Assembly (NCBI GenBank): GCA_937924505.1
Contig: CALDSR010000004.1
Location: 62,001-126,000, forward strand
DNA length: 64,000 bases
Direction: 5' to 3'
From: an uncultured Granulosicoccus sp.
Lineage (GTDB): Bacteria > Pseudomonadota > Gammaproteobacteria > Granulosicoccales > Granulosicoccaceae
Positions 47,189 to 55,268 of the stretch are shown one piece after another; position 1 is the stretch's first letter, and every line of letters begins with the position of its first letter. Below the pieces are notes generated by a model. The model worked only from the letters and a program-made list of their open reading frames with translations, searched no databases and had not been told where the DNA came from. The position numbers and the translations under genes were made by a program.

Positions 47189-49117
47189 TTAGCCTTTACC
47201 ACGCCATGGGATGGTCTTATCGATAATCCAGCGCATGATCAAATCAAACAATAGGCCTAATAAGCCCATGATTAAAATGGTCACCCAAATCAGCTCGTAG
47301 TCAGATACGGTTCGCGCGATGTTCTCGATAAAGCCCACACCGGTGGTGCCTGCAAGCATTTCGGCTGCAACCAAGGTACCCCAACACACACCAACTGATA
47401 TGCGGATACCGGTGAGTATCTCAGGCAAGGCATTTGGCAAGATTACGTTTCGCATAATCTGCCCATCGGTGGAGCCCAGTGAATGCGCTGCACGGATTTT
47501 CGATAGCTGTGTACCGATTGCTCCGGTTCGTGCCGAGATAACCATGATCGCAAACGCGACCATAAAGAGTAGGAAGATCTTACCGTCGTCCTGAATACCA
47601 AAAATGGTAAGAATCAGTGGTGCCCACGCAAGTGGTGGTACTGGGCGATAGAGTTCGATCAAGGGATCAAAGAAGGATTTAAAGAATTTTGATATACCCA
47701 TGAACAAGCCCAGTGGTACACCCAACAAGATACCTAAGCTCAGTGCCATCAATACCCGGAATAGTGAATCCCAAATGTGACCATCGAGCATCGGAATGTG
47801 GCCGAGGTTAGTTTCACCTTGCGCAAATGCCAGCACCTTGTCTTTAGTGTTAGGTGTTATCGTGCCGTCAGGGCCATGGCTGGCGTAATCGCCGGGGATC
47901 ACATCGGCAATCCAATCTGGAACCAAGAAGCCGACTACGTCTGCAACCGGCAACCATTTCCACCACAGCAGGGTAAAGCCGCGATAACCACCACCGTTCT
48001 CCAGATCAGGGTTAGCCAGCTTTGCAAAGGTGGCAACCACGTCGGTGGGTTTTGGCAACCAGCGAGCAGAAGATTGCTCAGTGCATTGCGTTTTCGATTT
48101 TACAATTCCGTCGCCGGGTAAAAACAGCGCATCGACTACACGCAAGCCACCGCGGGCCTTGTTCTGCGCTTCTTCCAAATTTGCGACGGCGGAATTTACG
48201 CCGCTCAGAGCCGCGGCCGGGAATATCGTTCCGTCGTCTAGCCGTTTGAAAATCCGTTCGACTGCCTTCACGTAATCATCACGTACTTCAGCCACCTCGA
48301 CATCAAAGCTTCCTGATTTGCTAGCCGCCTTAACGGCTTTGATGCGCTCCGCAATGCTTGCAATAAGCTCATCATTGGCGGGAATATGGTTACGAATTTT
48401 GAGAAAACGGCCAGTGATGGCTTTGGCTTCAACCGACGCCTGGTCAAACATCACCCCTCTAGAGGTCATCGGCAATACGGGGATTTCGACATTTGACACG
48501 CCCCACTTCGGCTGGGCAAGAGCTTCAGCAGTGGGTTTTAAATCGCCTGGGCCAGCGCTTAAACGTTCGGCTAAATCGTTCAGCTCAGATGATAATGCCT
48601 CCAGCTCACCAGCCAACTCTGGCCTCATGTTCGCTTCATTTGACGAATTGGCAATAAGCTGGAGAGTATCTTCAACAATTGATGATAATTCGTCTTGTTC
48701 CGCTTCATTGAAGGCATCAGCGGGGATCGTTACCATCAAATCTCTTAGTTGATCAGCGTTTCGAGAAACGAGTAAGGTCGATTTGTAGTAGCGCGAGCCA
48801 ATAGGCAGCGTCGCTTTGATTGGCGACATGGCTTCTTCAATTTTAGCTACCTGGCACATTTCGTTGGCAGCCATCGGGAAGTAAGCACGACCAACGCCCC
48901 AGGAAAAATAAAACCAAAGTAGGAGTAGGGCGGAAACACCACAGACCGACCAATACCAACCACCTTTGGTTCGTTCCGGGTCACCGAAGACGGCCTCCTT
49001 TTCTGCGTCGGCAAGGCGTTTACGGCCAATATAGATTGATGAGATAAATGAAACTAGCAGCAACAGTATGAGAACCGCTGCTACAGTTGCACGATTGTCA
49101 GATAGCCACTCAAGCAC
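47189..49117 (-). CDS. TauC/SsuC-type ABC permease with a large N-terminal extracytoplasmic domain
   Basis: A 642-residue membrane protein. Only the last 200 residues are the usual permease: HIWDSLFRVLMALSLGILLG, YRPVPPLAWAPL, and the EAA-like loop AAHSLGSTDGQIMRNVILPNALPEI. Ordinary TauC/SsuC proteins are about 260-280 residues. In front are two helices (about residues 11-30 and 57-75) and some 350 residues of hydrophilic, mainly helical sequence without a recognised domain. It overlaps the ATPase gene by eight bases. The operon resembles TauABC; substrate (taurine, another sulfonate, or other) is inferred. Confidence 0.88.
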   Translation of the reverse strand: MLEWLSDNRATVAAVLILLLLVSFISSIYIGRKRLADAEKEAVFGDPERTKGGWYWSVCGVSALLLLWFYFSWGVGRAYFPMAANEMCQVAKIEEAMSPIKATLPIGSRYYKSTLLVSRNADQLRDLMVTIPADAFNEAEQDELSSIVEDTLQLIANSSNEANMRPELAGELEALSSELNDLAERLSAGPGDLKPTAEALAQPKWGVSNVEIPVLPMTSRGVMFDQASVEAKAITGRFLKIRNHIPANDELIASIAERIKAVKAASKSGSFDVEVAEVRDDYVKAVERIFKRLDDGTIFPAAALSGVNSAVANLEEAQNKARGGLRVVDALFLPGDGIVKSKTQCTEQSSARWLPKPTDVVATFAKLANPDLENGGGYRGFTLLWWKWLPVADVVGFLVPDWIADVIPGDYASHGPDGTITPNTKDKVLAFAQGETNLGHIPMLDGHIWDSLFRVLMALSLGILLGVPLGLFMGISKFFKSFFDPLIELYRPVPPLAWAPLILTIFGIQDDGKIFLLFMVAFAIMVISARTGAIGTQLSKIRAAHSLGSTDGQIMRNVILPNALPEILTGIRISVGVCWGTLVAAEMLAGTTGVGFIENIARTVSDYELIWVTILIMGLLGLLFDLIMRWIIDKTIPWRGKG

Positions 49118-49907
49118 GACCCATAATCTCCTCTTCCATATTCCAGATCATTGTGAGGATTTCTTCACGTACATCTGAAAAGTGTGCATCTTGTTTGATG
49201 TCTCGAAGGGATTCGGTTAACCCACGCTCTGCAAACGGCAGATTATATTCTTTGTATATTCGCCCCGGGCGTGGTGCCATAACGAAAAGACGTTCACCCA
49301 GTAGTAGCGCTTCCTCTACTGAGTGAGTAATGATCATGATAGTTTTGCCAGTCTCCTTCCAAAGTTCCAGCACCAGTGATTGCATTTTTTCCCGCGTTAA
49401 TGCATCCAAGGCACCGAGTGGTTCGTCCATCAGGATAAGGTCTGGGTCATTGACAAGGCAACGCGCCAAGGCAACACGTTGCTGCATACCACCTGAAAGC
49501 TGATAGGTGGGAGTATTGCCAAAGCCCTGCAGGCCTACAATGTCCAACCATTTTTCAACTAGCTGCTCGCTCTCTTTAGCTGGCATCTTTTTCATGCGCA
49601 AGCCGTAGTCTACGTTTTTCGATACCGGTAGCCATTCAAACAAGGCGCCTTGTTGAAACACCATGCCGCGTTCCACGCCTGGGCCATGTATTTCTTTATT
49701 ACCTAGCGTTGTTTTGCCGGAAGTAGGAATTAAAAAACCAGCCAGTAAATTGAGCAGCGTTGTTTTACCGCAACCCGATGGGCCAAGTACGGAGAGCAAT
49801 TCTCCCTTTTTTAGTGTGAAGTTAATATCTTTTAACGCCTCTACATCCGCCCCGGTTTGCGGATTCGTAAACGTCATATTGAGATCTTCACAGACGAGAT
49901 CTGCCAT
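49110..49907 (-). CDS. TauB/SsuB-type ABC transporter ATPase
   Basis: A 265-residue ATPase. Walker A is [18 protein letters not shown], the signature is [18 protein letters not shown], Walker B is [16 protein letters not shown], and the H-loop is [16 protein letters not shown]. The layout is that of the nitrate/taurine/sulfonate family. It is preceded by a terminator-like hairpin that separates it from the binding-protein gene, and overlaps the permease gene by eight bases. Confidence 0.93.
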   Translation of the reverse strand: MADLVCEDLNMTFTNPQTGADVEALKDINFTLKKGELLSVLGPSGCGKTTLLNLLAGFLIPTSGKTTLGNKEIHGPGVERGMVFQQGALFEWLPVSKNVDYGLRMKKMPAKESEQLVEKWLDIVGLQGFGNTPTYQLSGGMQQRVALARCLVNDPDLILMDEPLGALDALTREKMQSLVLELWKETGKTIMIITHSVEEALLLGERLFVMAPRPGRIYKEYNLPFAERGLTESLRDIKQDAHFSDVREEILTMIWNMEEEIMGRA

Positions 49908-49989
49908 AGTGATTGTTGTAGGTAGTTAAACAAAAAGCGTTCGTTACAAGGACTTGACAAGGGCTTGCTTTAAAAAATTCGTTTGCCAA

Positions 49990-50025
49990 TAAAAAAACCA
50001 GGCCACACAACGCGTGGCCTGGTTT
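49990..50025 (-). terminator. Strong intercistronic terminator between binding-protein and ATPase genes
   Basis: A perfect 12-bp stem (49995-50006 with 50014-50025) with a seven-base loop is followed on the minus strand by a T-run. It lies 24 bases after the binding-protein stop and 82 bases before the ATPase start. Partial read-through would give much more binding protein than transporter. Confidence 0.9.
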
Positions 50026-50049
50026 GATCGTACGGTTACAACCTATGAT

Positions 50050-51021
50050 TTACTGAAGAAATGAACCATCAATAGTTTTAGCGATTTCAGAACCATCTGA
50101 ATCGTCAGCGAATACCAGGCCAAGTGATGCAGCGGCTGAAGCAGCGGTACCACCTTCGTTGAAGTAGCTGTCAAGTTGCTCTTGAGCAGTTGGCATAATA
50201 AAATCAGCCATCTGTGTTTTGGTAGTTTCTAGATCCATACCAGCAGCTTCAGCAATTTTAGCGAATTCTTCGTCTGTACCTTTGAAGCTTTGGTTGGCTT
50301 CTTCAGTGGCTTCCAGGAAAGCTTTCAGTAGCTCAGGCTCTTCTGTTGCGAATTTCTCTGTTACAGAGATAACATCGAAAGAACCGATATCTGCTTCAAC
50401 TTTCTGCTCTTTAGACATGATGGCCGTGCCAACTTCCGCAGCGGCAGATGATGCAACACCGCCAAATACACAAGCCATATCGACAGCGCCATCAGCTAGT
50501 GACTTGGCACCATCAGGTGGAGCTTGATCAACAATTGTCATGGTGTCGATGTCAACGTTCAGGTGTGACATATATTTACGGAAAGCAAAGTCTGCCATTG
50601 TGTTTAATGGGACGGCAACTGTCTTTCCTTCCAGCTCGGAAGCATTGGAAGAGTCGATGCCTAAATCGTTCTTTACGAAGCAATCGTTCGCTGTATAAAC
50701 AACTGCGATGCCTACCATCTTCAGAGGCGCGCCCTGTTGGATAGCAGTAACAAACGGTGCAAGGCCCTGTGAGTAAGAGATATCGATATCTCCAGCTAAC
50801 ATGGCCTCGGTCATCGCGGTGCCGGTGGTGAAGTCAACCCAGTTGACGTCAACGCCCATGGCATCCGCGTAAGAGTTGTCAACCTTGGCAAGCATGTTTG
50901 GAGTTGCCCACTCAAGGAAGAATGCGACGTTTACTGAATCTGCTGAGTGCGAAACGGTGGCTGCTGACATTGCAGTTGCTGCAGTAGCCGCCATCAGAGT
51001 GGATTTGAGTGTGAATTTCAT
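50050..51021 (-). CDS. TauA-like periplasmic substrate-binding protein
   Basis: A 323-residue protein from ATG 51021 (MKFTLKS), about 11 bases after GAGAG; an ATG six codons upstream lacks a site. The signal peptide ends near VSHSA-DSV. The mature part follows the NMT1/TauA pattern: VNVAFFLEWATPNMLAKVD, MLAGDIDISYSQGLAPFV, ELEGKTVAVPLNTMADF, and ACVFGGVASSAA. It delivers substrate to the TauBC-like transporter. The substrate could be taurine; sequence alone does not settle this. Confidence 0.88.
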   Translation of the reverse strand: MKFTLKSTLMAATAATAMSAATVSHSADSVNVAFFLEWATPNMLAKVDNSYADAMGVDVNWVDFTTGTAMTEAMLAGDIDISYSQGLAPFVTAIQQGAPLKMVGIAVVYTANDCFVKNDLGIDSSNASELEGKTVAVPLNTMADFAFRKYMSHLNVDIDTMTIVDQAPPDGAKSLADGAVDMACVFGGVASSAAAEVGTAIMSKEQKVEADIGSFDVISVTEKFATEEPELLKAFLEATEEANQSFKGTDEEFAKIAEAAGMDLETTKTQMADFIMPTAQEQLDSYFNEGGTAASAAASLGLVFADDSDGSEIAKTIDGSFLQ

Positions 51022-51081
51022 TTTATATAATGCTCTCATTAATATTGGGTCTGGAGTCGTTGTAGGTTAATGCGTATCGAC

Positions 51082-51241
51082 TCCTGTGTCCAGCAGGATA
51101 AAGTACCTCTGCGGCCTCAGATTTTTCCATAAAACCGCGCTCGGGGACCTTAAATACGGTGTCGATTTAGGGCAAAAGCGTGAGCTGTTCGATTTTTTAT
51201 CACGCCATAAGCCAAAGTTGCATTTTTTTACACAAAAATGC
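51082..51241 (-). promoter_or_regulatory. Inverted repeats upstream of the TauA-like gene
   Basis: Two symmetrical elements lie in the control region: TCCTG/CAGGA at 51082-51098 (minus strand contains CTGGAC), and a perfect 8-bp GCATTTTT/AAAAATGC inverted repeat at 51220-51241. Either may be an operator. TauR-type sites contain CTGGAC words, but no TauR gene is in the window, so assignment is tentative. Confidence 0.35.
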
Positions 51242-51300
51242 GTGTTGGGGGGCGCACGACAACTTTTTCATGGATCCAAACGCGAGTGCAAACTGGGTCA

Positions 51301-51669
51301 CTATTCTTGAGCTGACGATGCCGATTTCATAATGACAAATGACTTCTTGACGATATCGCCAACATGCCAAACGGGCTGCAGACCGTTGTCCATGACAAAG
51401 CTATCGCCTGCTTTGACTGTAAATTCCGAGCCGTCGCCGAGCACAATTCTGGCGCCACCTTCCACAATGTGGCAAAACTCGATTTGATCGTTCATTGGCC
51501 CTTTAAACACACCAGCGGTGCTTTGCCATTGCCCTGACAAAAATGTGTCATTTGCGCCGGAGAAATGCAACCACGAGGTGTGCACAGGGTCTCCGCTTAC
51601 GATGAGATCGGTGATATCTTTTTGGACAGGTGCAATTTCGTTAGATGAAAAGTGTGTCAGTGAGGTCAT
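51301..51669 (-). CDS. Cupin-domain protein (DUF861/Cupin_3 type)
   Basis: A 122-residue single-cupin protein with WLHFSGANDTFLSGQWQST, then EFCHIVEGGARIVLGDGSEF, VKAGDSFVMDNG and a terminal VRKHYVI-like KKSFVIMK. These match the (S)-ureidoglycine aminohydrolase/EutQ-like Cupin_3 family often placed beside taurine or amino-acid importers. It lies 279 bases upstream of the TauA-like gene in the same direction. The role is unknown; it may be an enzyme or ligand-sensing protein. Confidence 0.85.
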   Translation of the reverse strand: MTSLTHFSSNEIAPVQKDITDLIVSGDPVHTSWLHFSGANDTFLSGQWQSTAGVFKGPMNDQIEFCHIVEGGARIVLGDGSEFTVKAGDSFVMDNGLQPVWHVGDIVKKSFVIMKSASSAQE

Positions 51670-51976
51670 ACGTGGTGTGTTCTCGATTAAGGTGTATTCA
51701 CCAGGGATTTAACAACAAAAAATTGTATGAAGGGCTACCGCTTTAATTATTTTAGAATCAACTTGACGATATCGTAACTGACTGTTGCCGACGGCTCAGT
51801 CGCTACATTGGGTGGCAAGCTTGCGCGGTTGGAAAGTTGCCAATACATTCGTGTAGTGGTATGTAACGACTGGGCAAGAGCTGGCAGGGCAAGCTATGTG
51901 AACGTCGATCAGTTAAAAGGCAATGTCAATCCAGAAATTGAGGTGGTAACGCGATTGCTTGAACACCTGGCCCGCC
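51670..51976. other. Gap with an unrecognised short open frame (51778-51990)
   Basis: This 307-base stretch separates the divergent cupin and hydroxylase genes. An open frame ending TAA at 51990 would code about 60-70 residues (ending NPEIEVVTRLLEHLARHVAR); its only starts are TTG 51808 or non-standard codons, and it lacks a ribosome-binding site. The sequence has protein-like character but matched no family I know, and may be a gene remnant. The promoters of both flanking genes must also lie here. Confidence 0.35.
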
Positions 51977-52999
51977 ATGTCGCTAGATAAGGTTGATCAC
52001 GTTGACCCTGTAGAGATTCCGTCAGGGCAGTCGCGAGAATGGCATTTTCATCCTGATCTGCCGATCTCAATGTCTCCGGTGTTTGATGTGCCGCCGAGGC
52101 CTGCCAAGGCGATTGTCTGGATTCTCGGCACATGGACAAAGCTCACACCTCCGGTCAACCACTTGGTGTTTGCGATCATTTGTACGTTGTTTTTCTTGCC
52201 ATCGATGGAAACGATGCAGCAATTTTCCTGGCGCTGGGTGCTTCAGGTCTTCGCAATCAATTTTGGCGCAGTTGTATTTTTGGCCGGTTTGCTTCATTGG
52301 TATCTGCATATCCATGCAGGTCAGGCGATGCAGTTGAAGTTTGATATTCGTCCAATGGAAAAACACTCGCGCTTTACGTTTGGATATCAGGTTTGGGACA
52401 ACATTTTTTGGTCGCTCGCGTCGGGCGTGCCAATCTGGACGGCCTGGCTGGTCATTTATTTTTACGTCGCTGCCAACGGTTGGGTGCCTACACTGGAGAA
52501 TGTAAGCACATCGCCTGTTTGGTTTGTGTTGCTGTTTATTTTAATTCGTTTTTGGCAGTCGCTTCATTTTTATTTGATTCATCGGCTAATTCATGTGCCT
52601 TGGTTATTTAAGCGCGTGCACAATCTGCATCATCGCAATATTAATGTGGGTCCTTGGTCCGGTATGTCTATGCACCCAGTAGAACACGTGTTGTATTACT
52701 CGGGGATTGTTATCCACTTCGTTTGGCCGTCGCATCCATTGCACGTGCTGTTCCATTCATTCGCCCTAAGTCTAGGCGCGGTGTTTTCTCATTCAGGGTT
52801 TGAGAAATTGATAGTCAACGATAAGGAGACTATGAAAGCGGGATCATTTCATCATCAGCTTCATCATCGCTACTTTGAATGTAATTACGGTTCGGAAGAA
52901 ATACCAATAGATCGTTGGTTTAAAAGTTTTCATGACGGCACGAAATCGGCGAACACGCGTATTCGTGAGCGCAAGAAACGCCTCTTTTCGCGTAAGTAG
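51977..52999 (+). CDS. Fatty acid hydroxylase / sterol desaturase superfamily membrane protein
   Basis: A 340-residue di-iron membrane oxygenase, started at ATG 51977. The His clusters of the family are present: HFYLIHRLIH (about residues 196-205), HNLHHRN, the HPVEHVLYY segment and HHQLHHRYFECNYG near the C-terminus. About five hydrophobic segments hold it in the membrane. It would hydroxylate or desaturate a lipid-like substrate with O2. It is a single gene followed by a long non-coding gap. Confidence 0.88.
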   Translation: MSLDKVDHVDPVEIPSGQSREWHFHPDLPISMSPVFDVPPRPAKAIVWILGTWTKLTPPVNHLVFAIICTLFFLPSMETMQQFSWRWVLQVFAINFGAVVFLAGLLHWYLHIHAGQAMQLKFDIRPMEKHSRFTFGYQVWDNIFWSLASGVPIWTAWLVIYFYVAANGWVPTLENVSTSPVWFVLLFILIRFWQSLHFYLIHRLIHVPWLFKRVHNLHHRNINVGPWSGMSMHPVEHVLYYSGIVIHFVWPSHPLHVLFHSFALSLGAVFSHSGFEKLIVNDKETMKAGSFHHQLHHRYFECNYGSEEIPIDRWFKSFHDGTKSANTRIRERKKRLFSRK

Positions 53000-53260
53000 T
53001 CTTTAATGTTGTGAAAATATGTTTTCCTGTGACGTTAAATTGGCCTAACGTGTTCCTGCTGTTGTTTTATGCTTGACGATTAAGCAGCTCTGTGAGCGCA
53101 TGCACGAATTGCAGCGTTGGAAGGAAAGGACTTCTCGGCGGGGGAGTGTACGATTTCTTTCGCATTTTTTGAGGCGGTGGCTGAGCAATCAATAGATAAG
53201 GTGACTATTGATTTAAAAAATTTGGAATCTAGTCGGCCAGCGGTGTCACACACTTTTAGT

Positions 53261-53369
53261 GCGCCCGTGTAGCACAGGCGGCAGTGCTTCGCGTGGCACC
53301 AGGTTTTGGCTGGAACCATCGGCACCTTGGAGAAAGGTGCGGACGATAATTAATCGCCGATTCGGGTGC
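53261..53369 (+). ncRNA. Candidate structured RNA with five nested/parallel hairpins (cloverleaf-like)
   Basis: A 7-bp closing helix (53261-53267 with 53363-53369, one G-U pair) encloses four hairpins in series: 53271-53275/53284-53288; 53294-53296 plus 53299-53302 with 53310-53313 plus 53316-53318 (seven-base loop GTTTTGG); 53322-53328/53334-53340 (perfect 7 bp); and 53341-53347 (one bulge) with 53353-53358. The order resembles a class II tRNA, and the second arm has a tRNA-like D-loop (AGGCGGCA). But there is no TTCGA T-loop, no CCA end, and the spacing is wrong, so it is not a standard tRNA. It lies about 300 bases before the DMT gene. Could be a cis-regulatory RNA, a degenerate tRNA-like element or a small RNA. 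Confidence 0.45.
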
Positions 53370-53534
53370 CTGTGTGTGAACCCGTGTCAGCCTTCGATCA
53401 GTTGGCGCGACCATACCCTCAAATTTTTCGGGTTTAAGCTCGAAAGGTCCTGCATCGGCCGGTCTTTTTACCGATAGCCAAAAGTTGAACAGGAGTGCAT
53501 GTAACATATCGCATATCTTGTAGTTATATTGCGA

Positions 53535-53594
53535 GTTTGGTTGATCAAACTTCAAGTATGGTCAAACACTTTACTCTGGCACTATACCTATAAT
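53535..53594 (+). promoter_or_regulatory. Probable promoter and operator of the DMT exporter gene
   Basis: A perfect -10 hexamer TATAAT (53589-53594) has no good -35 at 16-18 bases. About 40 bases before it is the inverted repeat GTTTG/CAAAC (53535-53539, 53546-53550) containing the palindrome TTGATCAA. A poor -35 with a nearby symmetrical site suggests activator control. The gene start is 75 bases downstream. Confidence 0.4.
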
Positions 53595-53668
53595 ATTTGG
53601 CAGGTATTTTTTTGTTCTTTGGTGCGTAGCATTGTCTTCACCAAATTCCGCCTGTCGTTAAACAGACT

Positions 53669-54586
53669 ATGTCATTCCTGATGTCTCCTGCTCCGATCGG
53701 CAGGAATGTACCGCTTGGTCTGGCGATGATGCTAATTGCGTTCTTCAGTTTTGCGATCATGGAGACATGCGCGAAGTGGCTGATCACCTCGTCGTTTCCA
53801 GTGCTCCAGGTGGTTTTTGTTCGATATCTTGGCCACTTTGTATGCGTGCTGACCTTCTATCTGCCACGTGAAGGCAGGAAAATAGTGGTGTCGAAAAATT
53901 ATAAATTGCAGTTGCTGCGGGCTGCCCTCTTGCTGCTCAATACCGCTTTGAATTTTGCCAGTCTTTACTACCTGCCACTCACCGTCGTTGTGTCGATACT
54001 CTTTCTGTCGCCGATGGTTGTCACATTGCTTAGCATTCCGATACTTGGCGAGCGCGTCGGAATAAAGCGCTTTCTTGCCATATTTCTAGGTTTTGTGGGT
54101 GTTTTGATCATCACAAAGCCTTGGGATGAATCCTTTGATGTGCATTCCTTGTACGCCGTTGGAGCAATGTTCGCTGTGTCGGGATACTTTTTACTCAGCC
54201 GTGTTGTGAGCGTGACCGACAAAAATGCGGTGACTCAATTCTATTCGTCCGGTCTTGGGACTCTATTCTTTCTTCCTTTTGCCTATTACCTTTGGAACTA
54301 CCCCGCATCGCTGCTCGAGCTAATACTGTTGTCCTCGCTGGGTATGGTCGGAATAATAGGTCATACCTTGTTGACCAATGCGCACCGGCATGCTGAGGCT
54401 TCAGTTCTGTCACCCACTATCTACTCTCAAATTATATTCGTGTCGGTGTTGGGTTGGTTGATATTCGGTTCGATACCAAGCGCATCGATAGTTGTCGGTT
54501 CCTTGATAATTGTATGCTCCGGGTTGTACGTTTGGCATCGCGAGCGCTTACCAAACAACAAACAATCGTCCCTGCAGGTCAATTGA
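53669..54586 (+). CDS. DMT-superfamily (EamA) transporter
   Basis: A 305-residue membrane protein with ten hydrophobic helices formed by two EamA repeats. Typical features are LGLAMMLIAFFSFAIMETCAKWL in the first helix, YYLPLTVVVSILFLSPMVV, and ILGERVGIKRFLAIFLGFVGVLII for the first repeat end. Such transporters usually export amino acids or metabolites. It precedes the repeat-protein gene by 204 bases in the same direction. A link between the two is possible but only positional. Confidence 0.9.
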   Translation: MSFLMSPAPIGRNVPLGLAMMLIAFFSFAIMETCAKWLITSSFPVLQVVFVRYLGHFVCVLTFYLPREGRKIVVSKNYKLQLLRAALLLLNTALNFASLYYLPLTVVVSILFLSPMVVTLLSIPILGERVGIKRFLAIFLGFVGVLIITKPWDESFDVHSLYAVGAMFAVSGYFLLSRVVSVTDKNAVTQFYSSGLGTLFFLPFAYYLWNYPASLLELILLSSLGMVGIIGHTLLTNAHRHAEASVLSPTIYSQIIFVSVLGWLIFGSIPSASIVVGSLIIVCSGLYVWHRERLPNNKQSSLQVN

Positions 54587-54683
54587 AATATCATCTCCAG
54601 GTCATCGGACATTGTTATTTTCCATGTTAGTTGGCCGTTGTTGTTAGCTAGAAAATTTTATAGGTTTTAGGAATATTTGATAC

Positions 54684-54695
54684 GTAACATGTTAC
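54684..54695. promoter_or_regulatory. Perfect 12-bp palindrome upstream of the repeat-protein gene
   Basis: GTAACATGTTAC is fully symmetrical and lies 95 bases before the repeat-protein start, in the 204-bp gap after the DMT gene. It is a plausible operator for a dimeric regulator. No clear sigma70 promoter could be assigned; a weak extended -10 (TGCTAGTTA) is at 54732-54740. Confidence 0.4.
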
Positions 54696-54790
54696 TTAAG
54701 CGTTTGAAGTAGTTGTAAACGAGGCGAGTACTGCTAGTTAATTTTATGTCAGTAATTTTCTGACTCACTTGACTATTACAGGAGTATTCG

Positions 54791-55195
54791 ATGAAAAAGT
54801 CTTCAACTGTTCAATTTGGTGGTGGTGCAGCAGCGCCTGCGCTCGTCAAACATCTCGACAAAAAGAAAGGCAAGGTTCAGTTTGGTGGTGGGGCCGCAGC
54901 ACCTGCGCTCGTCAAACATCTCGACAAGAAAAAAGGCAAGGTTCAGTTCGGTGGTGGTGCAGCGGCACCAGCACTCGTGAAGCATTTGGACAAGAAGAAA
55001 AGCAAGGTTCAGTTCGGTGGTGGTGCAGCAGCACCTGCGCTTGTGAAGCATCTGGACAAGAAGAAAGGCAAGGTTCAATTCGGTGGTGGTGCAGCGGCAC
55101 CCGCGCTTGTGAAGCATCTGGACAAGAAGAAAGGCAAGGTTCAGTTCGGTGGTGGCGCCTGTGCTCCAGCTCTTGTTCGTCATCTTGCGCGTTGA
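54791..55195 (+). CDS. Protein of six tandem 22-residue repeats (possible multicore peptide precursor)
   Basis: A 134-residue protein preceded by a strong AGGAG site six bases upstream. After MKKSST it is entirely tandem repeat: VQFGGGAAAPALVKHL followed by DKKKGK, starting at residues 7, 29, 51, 73, 95 and 117. The sixth copy is a variant, VQFGGGACAPALVRHLAR, containing the only Cys, and ends the protein. In copies 1-5, 15 of 22 codons differ but 14 only synonymously, so the protein sequence in this frame is under selection. There is no signal peptide or membrane helix. The lysine-rich spacers could be cleavage sites that release a 16-residue unit; a structural or nucleic-acid-binding role is an alternative. 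I do not recognise the family. Confidence 0.85.
   Translation: MKKSSTVQFGGGAAAPALVKHLDKKKGKVQFGGGAAAPALVKHLDKKKGKVQFGGGAAAPALVKHLDKKKSKVQFGGGAAAPALVKHLDKKKGKVQFGGGAAAPALVKHLDKKKGKVQFGGGACAPALVRHLAR
54809..55192 (+). repeat. Six tandem copies of a 66-bp coding repeat
   Basis: Copies begin at 54809, 54875, 54941, 55007, 55073 and 55139, the last being 54 bases. The unit is an exact multiple of three, so several other frames are also open by chance. Divergence is mostly at third codon positions, which argues against a very recent expansion and for selection on the protein. Confidence 0.95.
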
Positions 55196-55268
55196 CAAGT
55201 CAATCTGACGTCATGACTTAAGCTGACATCGCTTTGTAGTTACGTTGACTGACATAATGGGAGATCCA

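Larger units (their letters stand above)
53000..53668. other. 669-base gene-free region upstream of the DMT exporter
   Basis: No frame in this region looks coding. It holds the five-hairpin structure at 53261-53369, a smaller nested stem GACC-ACCC/GGGT-GGTC between about 53409 and 53449, an inverted repeat at 53535-53550 and a TATAAT hexamer at 53589. The first 260 bases show nothing recognisable. Confidence 0.5.

Noticed and set aside
51808..51990. Small protein ahead of the hydroxylase gene
   Set aside because: Only a TTG start without a ribosome-binding site, overlap with the hydroxylase start, and no recognised family. Kept only as a note on the gap.
53261..53369. Standard tRNA-Lys gene (seven-base loop containing TTT)
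   Set aside because: No TTCGA T-loop and no CCA end are present, the anticodon-like stem has a 2x2 mismatch, and D-arm to anticodon-arm spacing is five bases instead of one.
54809..55192. CRISPR array from the regular repeats
   Set aside because: The repeats are contiguous without unique spacers and code for protein; no cas genes are present.
54769..55221. Long Trp/Cys-rich frame over the repeat region (plus strand, other frame) and open frames on the minus strand
   Set aside because: The repeat length is divisible by three and stop-free in several frames, so openness is expected. The ribosome-binding site and the synonymous substitution pattern support only the 54791 frame.
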